Shown here: positions 33,753 to 42,851 of the stretch, piece after piece | Position numbering within the stretch: the first letter of the stretch is position 1 | Layout of the letters: every line of letters begins with the position of its first letter | DNA from: CAZMYM01 sp964620325 | Lineage (GTDB): Bacteria; Bipolaricaulota; Bipolaricaulia; UBA7950; UBA9294 | DNA length: 64,000 nucleotides | Direction: 5' to 3' | Assembly (NCBI GenBank): GCA_964620325.1 | Contig: CAZUIM010000011.1 | Coordinates: 1 to 64,000, forward strand | Made by a program: the position numbers and the translations under genes | Notes under the pieces: model-generated | What the model saw: only the letters and a program-made list of their open reading frames with translations | Database searches by the model: none | Told to the model about the DNA's origin: nothing

Positions 33753-33841
33753 GCGTTCCGTTCCTCCAGAGTGGGGCGTCGTGAATGCTACTTGATAGCC
33801 GATCCGGCGATTGCGAACAAGGAAGGTCGTCTCGGGCGCAC

Positions 33842-35014
33842 TCAGCCGCTCCGCGCCCACTCGGCCTGCGCCGCAGCGACGCCCGCGCCGAGTTCGACCT
33901 GGGCACCGGTGCCCCGAAGCCCGATCTCGAGGGCGCCGATCGCCGCCAAGAGATCGCCCGAGTTCGTCGCCCCCATATGACCGATCCGGAAGTACTCTGA
34001 TCGGATGTCGGGATGGAGGCCCCCGGCGAAGATCGCGCCGGCCCGGCGGACCCGCGGGAGCAGGTCGCTCCCTTCGATGCCGGCCGGATACCGCGGCGCG
34101 CTCAACGTGTTCGCGGCGTGGTCCGCCGAGACCGGAACCTGTCCGAGTCCGAGCGCGGCGATCGCTGCGCGGCAGGCGCGCCCGAGGCGCTCGTGCCGCC
34201 GCACGCGTGCGTCGATCCCCTCACTCAGGATCTGTCCGAGGCTCGCGTCGAGCGCCCAGACCAGGTTGACTGCGGGCGTTCCGAAGTAGCCGGTCTTGCG
34301 AGCCTCGTAAGCCTCCATGATCGGCAGCCACTTCCCCCAGTCGGCGTAGTAGTTCGCAACCTTCGAGGTTCGTCCGCGCCACACGTCGAGAGCGTTTCGG
34401 CTGGCTACGAGAAGCGCGAGGCCGGGGGGAACGCCGATCGCCTTCTGCGATGCGGTCAGGACGACGTCGATCCCCCAGTCGTCCTGTCGGATCTTCTCTC
34501 CCGCGACGGAGCAGACGCCGTCGAGAATGGTCAGCACGCCGTACTCGCGGCCGAGGGCACCGAATCGCTCGGCGTCGACGCGAACGGCGGTCGACGTGTC
34601 GACGTGGGTCGCGGTCATCAACTTGTACGTGCCCCTGCGAAGCGCCGCCTCGACCTTCGCGAGGTCGACCGTCTCGCCGACCGGGTGACGAAGTGTCGTG
34701 ACATCGGCCCCGTAGCGTGCGAGGAGGTCTTCGAACCGGTCGCCGAAGACGCCGGTGCTCAGCACGAGGGCCCGGTCGCCCGGTTCGATCAGATTTGCGC
34801 CGGCTGTGTCCATCGCGAGCGTTCCCGAGCCGGCGAGGATGAACGGTTGTCCATCCGGGGCTCGCCACACGTCGCGCATCCGCTCGAGTGAGCGTCCGAA
34901 CGCCTCGATGAACTCCGTATCGAGGTGACTCGTCGTCGGCGCGCCGAGCGCACGGAGCACCTCCGGCTCGAACTCGATCGGTCCGGGGATCATCAAGAGA
35001 GTTCTATCTTTCAT
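33842..35014 (-). CDS. Class V aminotransferase (alanine/serine-glyoxylate type)
   Basis: The 390-residue PLP enzyme resembles alanine-glyoxylate and serine-glyoxylate aminotransferases. The start MIPGPIEFEPEVLRALG is the typical substrate-binding beginning; D165 (LTILDGVCSV) contacts the PLP nitrogen, and K191 (TASQKAIGVPPG) forms the Schiff base. It would convert glyoxylate to glycine. It overlaps the upstream aldolase stop (ATGA), so the two enzymes are made together. The SD is GGAGG. Confidence 0.92.
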   Translation of the reverse strand: MKDRTLLMIPGPIEFEPEVLRALGAPTTSHLDTEFIEAFGRSLERMRDVWRAPDGQPFILAGSGTLAMDTAGANLIEPGDRALVLSTGVFGDRFEDLLARYGADVTTLRHPVGETVDLAKVEAALRRGTYKLMTATHVDTSTAVRVDAERFGALGREYGVLTILDGVCSVAGEKIRQDDWGIDVVLTASQKAIGVPPGLALLVASRNALDVWRGRTSKVANYYADWGKWLPIMEAYEARKTGYFGTPAVNLVWALDASLGQILSEGIDARVRRHERLGRACRAAIAALGLGQVPVSADHAANTLSAPRYPAGIEGSDLLPRVRRAGAIFAGGLHPDIRSEYFRIGHMGATNSGDLLAAIGALEIGLRGTGAQVELGAGVAAAQAEWARSG

Positions 35015-35910
35015 TGGGCCTCCTTCAGAATGGCAGCATCGATCAGGATCTCCCGCAACGCGGACCGGCGGTCTTCGCTCAGAGGTAGGAGCGGCGGCCG
35101 GGGCGGTCCGCCGGCGAGCCCGAGAAGGTCCATCGCTCCCTTCAGCCCGGGGACGCCCCATCGTCGAGTGACCGCGGCGTTGGCTCGGATGATGCGACGT
35201 TGAAGTTCCGCCGCCTCTCTCCAATCGCCGCGTTCGGCCAGTCTGGCGATTCTCGAGCAGACCTCCGGAGCGATGTTCGCCAGGGCGAGGATCCCCCCAT
35301 CGGCGCCGATCGCGAGCGCGGGGAGGAGGAAGCTCGCCGATCCGGCGAGGATCGCGAAGGCGGGGTCGGTCGCCCGGCGGATCTCTCCGAGCTTCGCCAC
35401 GTTCCCCGAGGAGTCCTTGATGCCGGCGATCCGCTCGTGTTTCGAAAGCTCGACGACGACGGTCGGATCGATGTCGATCCCCGTGTTCGCCGGCATGTTG
35501 TAGAGGAGGATCGGAACCGGGGAGCGGTCGGCGACGGTGGCGAAGTGGGCGACGAGCGCCTCGGCGGTCATCTGGCTCTTGTAGAAGAACGGCGGGAGGA
35601 CGAGGGCGGCGTCGGCCCCCGCCTCCGCGGCGGCCGTCGTCAGGTCGACCGTCGCTCCAGTCGACGCGAGGGCCGTTCCGGCGATGATCGAACGGGCGTC
35701 GGGCAGCGCGGCTCGGACGCGTGCGATCAGGGCGAGCTTCTCGACCTCTTCGAGATGGACCGCCTCTCCATTCGATCCGAGGAGGACGTATCCGGTGAGG
35801 TCGTGTTCGTTCCACCACGCCAGATTTCGGTCGAGAGCGTCCACGTCGAGACCTCCGGACGCGTCGAACGGCGTCGGAATCGGTGGAAAGATCCCATGAA
35901 ACTTGATCAT
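35011..35910 (-). CDS. 4-hydroxy-2-oxoglutarate aldolase (HOGA-like, DHDPS family)
   Basis: The 299-residue barrel enzyme has the family Schiff-base K165 (AGIKDSSGN) and Y137 (LLYNMPANTG). Several stretches resemble mammalian 4-hydroxy-2-oxoglutarate aldolase more than dihydrodipicolinate synthase, notably PANTGIDI and ANAAVTRRWGVPGLKGAMD. It would cleave 4-hydroxy-2-oxoglutarate into pyruvate and glyoxylate, and its coupled neighbour would transaminate the glyoxylate. The ATG at 35910 follows GGGAGAG. It is divergent from the symporter gene. Confidence 0.86.
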   Translation of the reverse strand: MIKFHGIFPPIPTPFDASGGLDVDALDRNLAWWNEHDLTGYVLLGSNGEAVHLEEVEKLALIARVRAALPDARSIIAGTALASTGATVDLTTAAAEAGADAALVLPPFFYKSQMTAEALVAHFATVADRSPVPILLYNMPANTGIDIDPTVVVELSKHERIAGIKDSSGNVAKLGEIRRATDPAFAILAGSASFLLPALAIGADGGILALANIAPEVCSRIARLAERGDWREAAELQRRIIRANAAVTRRWGVPGLKGAMDLLGLAGGPPRPPLLPLSEDRRSALREILIDAAILKEAQ

Positions 35911-36024
35911 CTCTCCCACCCCCCGTGAGACTGTACCGCAGAGCGATCGGACGTGCGAGCGGATCGGCCGACGGTTGCGGCGGAACCTCCCGGCGTGGTA
36001 CCGTCTCATCGAGGTATGCCAGGC

Positions 36025-36057
36025 AAACGCCATCCAGCCTCGAGCTGGGTGGCGTTT
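36025..36057 (+). promoter_or_regulatory. Stem-loop in the leader of the symporter gene
   Basis: Fourteen-base arms (AAACGCCATCCAGC and GCTGGGTGGCGTTT, one G-U pair) enclose a 5-base loop and end in TTT. The ribosome-binding site (GGGAGG) follows 12 bases later. A weaker hairpin (about 35990-36020) lies just upstream. It could be an attenuator or terminator for read-through, or a cis-regulatory RNA for the transporter. Confidence 0.5.
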
Positions 36058-36077
36058 CTGTCATCTGGGAGGTGTGC

Positions 36078-37769
36078 ATGGGAATCAGGATTGCAGTCGT
36101 CGTCGGATACTTCGTCGTCCTACTCGGCATCGGATGGATCGCGCGCGCTCGAGCCCGCCGTGGGTTGGAGGATTATTTCGTCGGATCGCGGACGACGCCG
36201 ACATTGATTCTCTTCCTGACGATGGCGGCGACCAACTTCAGCGCATTTACCGTCTTCGGCTTCTCCGGTGCCGCGTGGGAGGCCGGATACGCCTACTACC
36301 CGATCATGGCCTTCGGCACCGGCTTCATGGCACTCACGTTCCTTCTGATCGGGCTTCCGGTGTGGAGGCTAGGAAGAGAACACGGGCTGATCACCCCGCC
36401 GGAGGTGGTGTACCACCTGACGGGAAGCGCCGGCCTTCAACTTCTCTTCTTCCTGGTGATGACCGTCTTCACCCTCCCGTACCTTGCGATGCAACCAATG
36501 GCCGCCGGCTACGCCCTCGAGACGCTTCTTGGCATTCCGTATTTCGCCGGCGCCGCGCTGATCACGGGCGTAATGCTTCTGTACACCTTCCTCGGAGGGT
36601 TTCGCGGGGTGTCGTGGACGGACGCGTTGCAGGGCGGGATGATGATCACTCTCCTTCTCGTCGCCGTGGCGGTGATCGCCGGGCGTTTTGGCGGACTGAC
36701 GGCGGCGAACCGGGCCGTCGCCGCGTCGGTTCCGGAGCTCTTCTCCCGTCCGGGCTTGGGGGGGCTCTATTCGCCCGGAGTCTGGTTCGGGTACATGCTC
36801 CTCTGGTTCCTGGCCGATCCGATGTTTCCGCAGCTGTTCCAGCGGTTCTACGCCGGACGCGGGCCGCGCGCGCTGTCGGTCACCGTCTCCCTCTATCCAC
36901 TGCTGACCGGCTTCCTCTTCCTGCTCCCGATCACGATCGGCGTCCTCGGGCGGTTGAGTTTCCCGGTCCTTCCCCCCGGCGCCGCGGCCGATCAGATCCT
37001 CCCGCTGATGCTCGCGGAGCACGTTCCCGCGGCCGTCGAGGCACTCGTGCTGACCGCCGCCTTGGCGGCCTTGATGTCGACGCTCGACTCGCAGCTGTTG
37101 ACCCTCTCCTCGATGTTCACACGCGACGTCTGTGCGCCGATCTGGCGGTGGCGGCGGAGAGGCGGTTCGATCGAGGGGAGTGAGGATGAACCAGAATCTC
37201 TCCCGCCGTGGATCGGAAAGGGGTTCGTCGTCGCCTTGGCGTTGATCGGTCTCGCGATCGCCTACCGACCGCCGGCGACGTTCCGGGTGATTGCGACGCA
37301 GACATTCACCGGACTGGCGGTCCTCTTCCCCGTCGTCATCGGGGCCCTGTACTGGCGGCGGATGACGCCGATCGGCGGGGTCGCGTCAATCCTCATCGGC
37401 GAAGGGCTGGTGGCCGCGTACTACTTCGAGCTCCTCCCGCGATTCGGAACATTGCCGGTCGTCCCGATCCTCTTAGGGACCGTCGTTGTCCTCGTTCTGG
37501 TCAGTCTCGTGACGCGGTCGCAATCGCCGATGCAGCGAGCGAGACCTCGATCGATTCCGATCAGCCGCCGGGGAAAGCTCGGATGGGCCACCGCGTTCGC
37601 CGGCCTCTTCCTCGTCGGCCAGGACGTCTGGAACTGGGGGGACGGCCGCCTGTCGTTTCTCGGGTTTCCGTGGTGGGTGTGGGGGTTCGCCGGCCTCTGC
37701 GTCGCGACGTCGCTCGCCTTCTGGGCCTTCTCGCGGCGGGTGACGGCGGAGTCGCGAGACGAAGCGTGA
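36078..37769 (+). CDS. Sodium:solute symporter (SSS family)
   Basis: The 563-residue protein has about 13 membrane helices and SSS-family signatures: GLEDYFVGSRTTP after helix 1, TNFSAFTVFGFSGAAW, GGFRGVSWTDALQG and AALMSTLDSQLLTLSSM. It resembles sodium/proline, pantothenate and monocarboxylate transporters. The substrate is not evident; the divergent HOG aldolase and aminotransferase suggest an imino acid or keto acid. The ATG at 36078 follows GGGAGGTG. Confidence 0.92.
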   Translation: MGIRIAVVVGYFVVLLGIGWIARARARRGLEDYFVGSRTTPTLILFLTMAATNFSAFTVFGFSGAAWEAGYAYYPIMAFGTGFMALTFLLIGLPVWRLGREHGLITPPEVVYHLTGSAGLQLLFFLVMTVFTLPYLAMQPMAAGYALETLLGIPYFAGAALITGVMLLYTFLGGFRGVSWTDALQGGMMITLLLVAVAVIAGRFGGLTAANRAVAASVPELFSRPGLGGLYSPGVWFGYMLLWFLADPMFPQLFQRFYAGRGPRALSVTVSLYPLLTGFLFLLPITIGVLGRLSFPVLPPGAAADQILPLMLAEHVPAAVEALVLTAALAALMSTLDSQLLTLSSMFTRDVCAPIWRWRRRGGSIEGSEDEPESLPPWIGKGFVVALALIGLAIAYRPPATFRVIATQTFTGLAVLFPVVIGALYWRRMTPIGGVASILIGEGLVAAYYFELLPRFGTLPVVPILLGTVVVLVLVSLVTRSQSPMQRARPRSIPISRRGKLGWATAFAGLFLVGQDVWNWGDGRLSFLGFPWWVWGFAGLCVATSLAFWAFSRRVTAESRDEA

Positions 37770-37847
37770 GCGGCCCGGGCCGCCGACCGGATGACCGGAC
37801 CGGCAGGAGAATCGACGCTCGTTTGGGCTCCGTTGCGAGCCACTCGC

Positions 37848-38678
37848 TCAGTCGGAGGTCGAGATCGGGGGGTCGATCGTGATGTCGGCGTTGACGTCGG
37901 TCAGATCCATTCGCCAACTCACCGTGCCCCGGTTTCCGTCCTCGTCGGCTCCGGCCGCCGTGAAGTCGTACCGGACCGGGTAGCCTGCCTCGGCGATCCA
38001 TACGTCGCCGGACGCATTCTCGAGCTCGCCGGCCCAGTATCCGCCCCACCTCGCGTACGTCGAGGTGTAGTGGTGCGCCGAGACGCCGTTGATCGTCTCT
38101 TGTCCCACGTACGTGGCGGTCGGCTCGAGTTCGCCGAAGATCCCGCTCCAGGCGACCGACGGGGCGTAGATCAAGACGGCCTGACTCATCGCCTCGGCGA
38201 CCATCACCGGCGCGTCCTGCCATCCTTCCTCGTCGAGAATCCAGGCTTCATCCTCGATCTGGATCACCTCGAATCGCTCGTCGGCTTCGAGGTCGTGCCA
38301 GATCAGATGCTTCCGGTTCGGGGCGGCGACGACGCCGGTCAATTCGATCGATCCGGATTCGATTTCGCCCTCCTCCTCTCCGGTGAATGTGAAGTACGTC
38401 GTGTAGCGATAGCTCTCGAGCTGTTCCAGCGCGCTCTGGGCGCCGATGAACGCGCCCGCCGGCCCGACCGGCTCCTGCTCGATCGCAGAAGCAGGTTCTT
38501 CCGCCGGTTCCTCGACCGTCGCCTCCGGCTTCTCTGCCGTCGCCGATTCCGCCTGCGTCGTCTGTTCGACCGCGGGCGTCTCCGTCTCAGCCGGCTCGGC
38601 CTCGCGATCTCCGGAGCAGGCCGCGAGGCCCACAATCAAGACTGCCATCAACAAGAGAGACCACCCTCGTCTTCGCAT
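37848..38678 (-). CDS. Lipoprotein with LolA/LppX-like outer domain
   Basis: The 276-residue lipoprotein has its lipobox at GLAAC (Cys21), then a low-complexity Glu/Ala/Thr/Pro linker (about 25-72) and a beta-rich domain (75-276) with YRYTTYFTF, KHLIWHDLEADERFEVIQI and AEAGYPVRYDF. The domain looks like the lipid-carrier fold of LppX/LprG or LolA-type proteins; this is a shape-based guess. The ATG follows AAGGAGG. Confidence 0.72.
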   Translation of the reverse strand: MRRRGWSLLLMAVLIVGLAACSGDREAEPAETETPAVEQTTQAESATAEKPEATVEEPAEEPASAIEQEPVGPAGAFIGAQSALEQLESYRYTTYFTFTGEEEGEIESGSIELTGVVAAPNRKHLIWHDLEADERFEVIQIEDEAWILDEEGWQDAPVMVAEAMSQAVLIYAPSVAWSGIFGELEPTATYVGQETINGVSAHHYTSTYARWGGYWAGELENASGDVWIAEAGYPVRYDFTAAGADEDGNRGTVSWRMDLTDVNADITIDPPISTSD

Positions 38679-38832
38679 CCCGTACCTCCTTCGCCCGGCC
38701 CCGGAAACGGGGCGCCGGACGTTCCACTCTAGCCGGTCGGCCCTGAACCGAACAAGCGCAACGACGTGAGAGGCGGGCGGGATGATCGAAGCCGTTCGGA
38801 AGGAAGGCGAACGGACTGAGCGACTGAGCCGG

Positions 38833-39987
38833 CTACTTCAGCGCCGCTTCGCCTTCGAACGAGCGATAGGGCGAGAGACCATCGAGGATCGGGTGATCGT
38901 CAGTGCTCAGGTCGTCGCGGATGACCCGATCGAGAAGTTCGCCGAGGCCGGGACCGAGCATGAAGCCGTGTCCGCACATGCCGATCGCCATCAGATACCC
39001 TTCGACCTCTTTCGACCAGCCGACGAGGGGGGCGCCGTCGGGCGACATCGGGTAGAGACCGCGCCACGTGCGGCGGACGCGGAGGTTTGCCAGCCGTGGG
39101 ATGAGGGCGATCATCCGCCTCGAGACGGTCGGGAGGAAGCCGCTCGTTCCCCGGCAGTCGAACCCGGGGACGATCGGGTCCGGCGTGAGCGAAAAGAGGA
39201 CCTGGCCGGTCGCGAGTTGGAAGAAGTAGCAGTTGGACGCCGTCTCCGACGGCTTGATGTCGACGACCATCGGTCCGAGGAACGGGGCGACCGGCTCGGT
39301 GATCCCGGCCTCGTGCGCGTCGGGTTGAATCGGATGGTCAAGGCCGATCATCGCACCAACCTGCCGCGCCCAGGCGCCGGTCGCGTTCACAACGACGCGG
39401 GTCGCGTAGCGCCCGGCGTCCGTGACCACGGCCCGGACGCGGTCGCCGCGCGTCTCGATCCCGGTCACCGTCTCTCCGAATCGAAACTCGACTCCGGTGT
39501 CCCGTGCCTGCTCGTAGATCGCGTGGCCGAGGAGGAGGGGTGAGCAATGGCCGTCGCCGGGGGAGAAGGTCCCGCCTTTCAGTCCGTCCCGGGCGAGGTC
39601 CGGGATGATCTCGGTCAGTTCGTCTGCGTCGTGCCAGTCGATGTCGAGTCCGTTCTCCTTCTGCGTCTTGAGGAGATCTTTCAGGATCCTCTCTTCGCGA
39701 TCTCGGTAGGCGATGAACGAGTATCCCCCGGTGGTCCATTCGATGGCGTCTCCGTACGTCTTCTCCCAGGTCGATGCGATCTCGAGCGACCGAAGGCAGA
39801 TGCGGATCTTCGCCGGTTCGGAGTGGGTCGCGCGGATTCCGCCGATCGCCGTCTTGTTCGATCCTTGACCGGGACTCGCACCGCGATCGAGGACGAGAAC
39901 GTTCAGACCCGACCGGGCCGTCGACCAGGCGGCGGGGAGTCCGACACTGCCCGCACCGATGACGATGACGTCGAACGGCCGAGTCAC
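38833..39987 (-). CDS. FAD-dependent oxidoreductase (DAO family, dehydrogenase beta subunit-like)
   Basis: The 384-residue protein has the GxGxxG motif (VIVIGAGSVGLPAA, about residues 8-21) and the D-amino-acid oxidase/sarcosine oxidase layout, including RRTWRGLYPMSPDGAPLVG and GMCGHGFMLGPGLGE near the end. In heteromeric sarcosine, proline, hydroxyproline or opine dehydrogenases, this subunit oxidises the amine. Its GTG start overlaps the stop of the large subunit gene (GTGA), so they form one complex. Confidence 0.9.
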   Translation of the reverse strand: MTRPFDVIVIGAGSVGLPAAWSTARSGLNVLVLDRGASPGQGSNKTAIGGIRATHSEPAKIRICLRSLEIASTWEKTYGDAIEWTTGGYSFIAYRDREERILKDLLKTQKENGLDIDWHDADELTEIIPDLARDGLKGGTFSPGDGHCSPLLLGHAIYEQARDTGVEFRFGETVTGIETRGDRVRAVVTDAGRYATRVVVNATGAWARQVGAMIGLDHPIQPDAHEAGITEPVAPFLGPMVVDIKPSETASNCYFFQLATGQVLFSLTPDPIVPGFDCRGTSGFLPTVSRRMIALIPRLANLRVRRTWRGLYPMSPDGAPLVGWSKEVEGYLMAIGMCGHGFMLGPGLGELLDRVIRDDLSTDDHPILDGLSPYRSFEGEAALK

Positions 39988-42131
39988 TCGACACCCCGCT
40001 CTCGGACGTCGGCCTCGGCGAACGTTCCGAACGGAACTTCCACGAACAGAGGGCGGGGGACGTTCTCGGTCACGTCCTCCCGCGGCACCCCTTCTTCACG
40101 GAACAGCCGCTCGATCAACGTCTGACAGGTCTTTCCGCCGCAGGCGCCCATTCCGGCCCGCGTGATCGCCTTGATCTCATTGACGTCGCGGCAGCCGGCG
40201 CGGATCAGGGCGCGGATCTCGCCCGCGGTCACCCGTTCACAACGGCAGACGATGTCCGCGTCCTCGAGCGGCCGGAGTGCCTCGGGAAGTCCCTCGGTGA
40301 CCGATGGGGACTGGATCCGAACCCCGGCGATCCGTCGCGCGATCGCCCGGGGAACGCGCAACTTGAGCAAGGCGGTCCTGTCGTTGGTCGGAATCTCCTT
40401 CACGTCTTCCACGGGGACCGTGCCGAGAACGTCTCCGACCTCGTCGAGGACCGTGACGTCGTCTTCGACGTCGACGCGACCGGCATGGAACTCGAACGGA
40501 ACGGTGACCAGCGGGTGCTCGGGCTGCTCACGCTCGTCGACGAGCGTGATCGCCAGACCGGGGCAGACGGTCACGCAGCGCTCGCACCCGACACAGGTCT
40601 TCCCGATCTCATCGGCGACGAATCGGGGCAGTCCGCGGATGTCCTCGTCATCGATGCGGATCAGACCCTGCGGACAGACCGACGTGCACGGATTGCACGG
40701 GATCTCCTGTGAGCAGTGAAAGACGGGATAGACCGCTCCCGCGGAGGCGTCCTCGCTGCGTGCTGTGCCGACGGCGGAGCTCCCGGTCGGAGGCGGGCGG
40801 TCGATGGTCGTCCGATCGATCACTCGACCGGGCCTCGACTTCAAGATCTCGGCGGTCCTTCGCCATTCGGCGGGAACCTCCTCTTGCGTTGCGTCGAGCG
40901 CGCGAGCAACCTCGAGCCCGACGATTCTGCCGGAGAAGATGGCGGCCGAGGCCTCGGCGATCTCCTCCGCGTCACCCGCGGCGAAGGCCGGCAGACCCGC
41001 GGCACGCGCCGCGTGAAGGAATTCGTCGACCGGATCGAGCCCGACGGCGATCAGGATCGTGTCGCACGCGAACGAGCGTTCGGTCCCCAGCACCGGGCGG
41101 AACCCCTCGTCGATCCGGGCGATCGTCACCGACTCGACCCCTTCGTCGCCGTTCGCGCTCAAGACGGTGTGGGAGGTGTAGATCGGCACGTTCATCCGAG
41201 CCAGCTTGTCGCGGTGAACCTTGTAGCCGCCGCACTCGGGGAGCGCCTCGACGAGGCCGACGACGTCGATCCCCGCCTGGAGGGCGTGGTATCCGGCGAT
41301 CAGCCCGACGTTCCCTCCGCCGACGATGAACAGGCGATCGGCGGCGCGGACGAGGTCCCGGTTGACGAGCGTTTGGAACGCCCCGGCACCGTAGACGCCG
41401 GGGAGGGTGTTCCCCTGGAAGACGAGCGATTTCTCGCGAGCCCCGGTGGCGACGAGGAGGATCTCCGGCTCGACGAGGACGTAGCGGTCGCCTCGCAGCA
41501 CACCGATGCGCCGGTCGCCGAAGACGGCGAGCGCGGTGCTGTCGAGCCAGACTTGCATCGTATCGATCGTCGCCATCTGCTCGGCGAGGCGCGCACCGAT
41601 ATCGATTCCTCGCGTCCCCGCGTAAACCGCGTCGATCGACCCGAAGAAGCGGTGCGTTTGAAGGACGAGCTTCCCGCCCAGCCGATCCTTGTCGTCGACG
41701 AGAATCGTCCCGACGTCGTGCTCGGCGAGTTCGACCGCCGCCGACATTCCGGCCGGGCCGCCGCCGAGGATCAGGACGGGGACGCGGACGATCTCCGGCT
41801 CGGCCATCTCGGGAACAGCGGCGGCGGCCGGGAGCTGGGGCAGACGGTCGAGCGGTTCGACGGTCATTCCGGGACGCACCGGGGTCATGCACGCCTTCAG
41901 CGGGCGGCCGTCGACGAGGACCATACACTGCGAGCACTGCCCGTTGGCGCAGTACAGACCCTGTGGCGATCCGTCCTTCGGGTGATGGCCGAAGACGCGA
42001 ACGCCGTTGGCGAACAACGCGGAGGCAATCGTATCGCCCTCGATGCCCCGCATGTCGTTTCCGTCGAACGTGAATCGGATCTGGCGCCCCTCCGCTCGAC
42101 CGAGGATCGGATGGTCTTCGATGCGCGACAT
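39984..42131 (-). CDS. Multidomain Fe-S/FAD dehydrogenase alpha subunit
   Basis: The 715-residue protein combines four modules. Residues 1-105 form a [2Fe-2S] domain (C61, C66, C69, C81). Residues 115-400 are an FAD/NAD(P) disulfide-reductase-type domain (VLILGGGPAGMSAA). Residues 470-525 form a two-cluster [4Fe-4S] ferredoxin (C473, C479, C482, C486; C513, C516, C519, C523). The last is a BFD-like [2Fe-2S] domain (C629, C631, C664, C669). In related sarcosine, proline, hydroxyproline and HCN-forming glycine dehydrogenases these are often separate subunits. It passes electrons from the DAO subunit to a carrier. The SD is GAGGAG. Confidence 0.92.
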   Translation of the reverse strand: MSRIEDHPILGRAEGRQIRFTFDGNDMRGIEGDTIASALFANGVRVFGHHPKDGSPQGLYCANGQCSQCMVLVDGRPLKACMTPVRPGMTVEPLDRLPQLPAAAAVPEMAEPEIVRVPVLILGGGPAGMSAAVELAEHDVGTILVDDKDRLGGKLVLQTHRFFGSIDAVYAGTRGIDIGARLAEQMATIDTMQVWLDSTALAVFGDRRIGVLRGDRYVLVEPEILLVATGAREKSLVFQGNTLPGVYGAGAFQTLVNRDLVRAADRLFIVGGGNVGLIAGYHALQAGIDVVGLVEALPECGGYKVHRDKLARMNVPIYTSHTVLSANGDEGVESVTIARIDEGFRPVLGTERSFACDTILIAVGLDPVDEFLHAARAAGLPAFAAGDAEEIAEASAAIFSGRIVGLEVARALDATQEEVPAEWRRTAEILKSRPGRVIDRTTIDRPPPTGSSAVGTARSEDASAGAVYPVFHCSQEIPCNPCTSVCPQGLIRIDDEDIRGLPRFVADEIGKTCVGCERCVTVCPGLAITLVDEREQPEHPLVTVPFEFHAGRVDVEDDVTVLDEVGDVLGTVPVEDVKEIPTNDRTALLKLRVPRAIARRIAGVRIQSPSVTEGLPEALRPLEDADIVCRCERVTAGEIRALIRAGCRDVNEIKAITRAGMGACGGKTCQTLIERLFREEGVPREDVTENVPRPLFVEVPFGTFAEADVRERGVE

Positions 42132-42136
42132 CGATC

Positions 42137-42712
42137 TCAGCTCCTCTTGCCGAAAGGCTCGATGAACCGTTGGGTGACGGCCATCAGGACACGGGCTCCG
42201 TCGTCGGCCCCGGTGCGGTAGCCGTGCGGTTCGGAGGCGGAGATCCTGTAGCTGTCCCCGGTATCCAGCCGGTGAAGCTCCCCGTTGACGACGAGGGCGA
42301 GATGTCCCTCGAGGACGTATCCGAGTTCCTGTCCCTCGTGCGTTGAGTCATCCTGGCGGAATCCGGGTGGGAACTCCGCGATCAGGAGCTCCTCGATCGG
42401 GCCGTCGGGCAACTGATTCGATAGGTAGCGATAGGCGATCGGGGCGCTTCCGATCTGGATCTGCAGTTGGTCTACGCCCTTGGTGACACGGGGGGCCGTC
42501 CGCTCGATCGGCCCGCTCGCCGAGAACAGATCCCCGATCGGGACGTCGAGCGATCGGCAGATCGCCGAGAGAGAGACGATGGAAAGGGTCGAAAGACCCC
42601 GCTCGACCTGGGAGAGGAAGCCGGTCGACAGGCCGCAACGTTCGGAGAGAGCTTCGAGTGTCCACCCGCGGCGGGTTCGCTCTTCTCGCAGTCGTTTCCC
42701 GAGGTCGTCCAT
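42137..42712 (-). CDS. XRE-family regulator with cupin domain
   Basis: The 191-residue protein has an N-terminal HTH (LEALSERCGLSTGFLSQVER, about residues 19-38) and a C-terminal cupin sensor (GQELGYVLEGHLALVVNGE, HRLDTGDSYRISASEPHG). PuuR-like regulators of this kind control amine and amino-acid catabolism. It is the first gene of the dehydrogenase operon, five bases before the alpha subunit. The ATG at 42712 has no SD; the promoter ends 9 bases upstream. Confidence 0.93.
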   Translation of the reverse strand: MDDLGKRLREERTRRGWTLEALSERCGLSTGFLSQVERGLSTLSIVSLSAICRSLDVPIGDLFSASGPIERTAPRVTKGVDQLQIQIGSAPIAYRYLSNQLPDGPIEELLIAEFPPGFRQDDSTHEGQELGYVLEGHLALVVNGELHRLDTGDSYRISASEPHGYRTGADDGARVLMAVTQRFIEPFGKRS

Positions 42713-42721
42713 ACCGTCTTC

Positions 42722-42751
42722 AGTATATCGAAGCTCCGTTTCGATATTCAA
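42722..42751 (-). promoter_or_regulatory. XRE operon promoter with embedded inverted-repeat operator
   Basis: On the minus strand TTGAAT (plus 42746-42751) and TATACT (42722-42727) are 18 bases apart, giving a 5' leader of about 2-3 bases. A perfect inverted repeat ATATCGAA-N7-TTCGATAT (42725-42747) fills the spacer and touches the -10. It is a probable operator for the XRE-cupin protein itself. Confidence 0.6.
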
Positions 42752-42851
42752 GCAGGTCGGTCCTACCCCGCCCGTGCTGCGCCGAATCGAGTGGAGTCCC
42801 GCCCTGGCCCGGAGTAGACTGTTCGACAGGCGACTTCAAGGAGGAATCACT

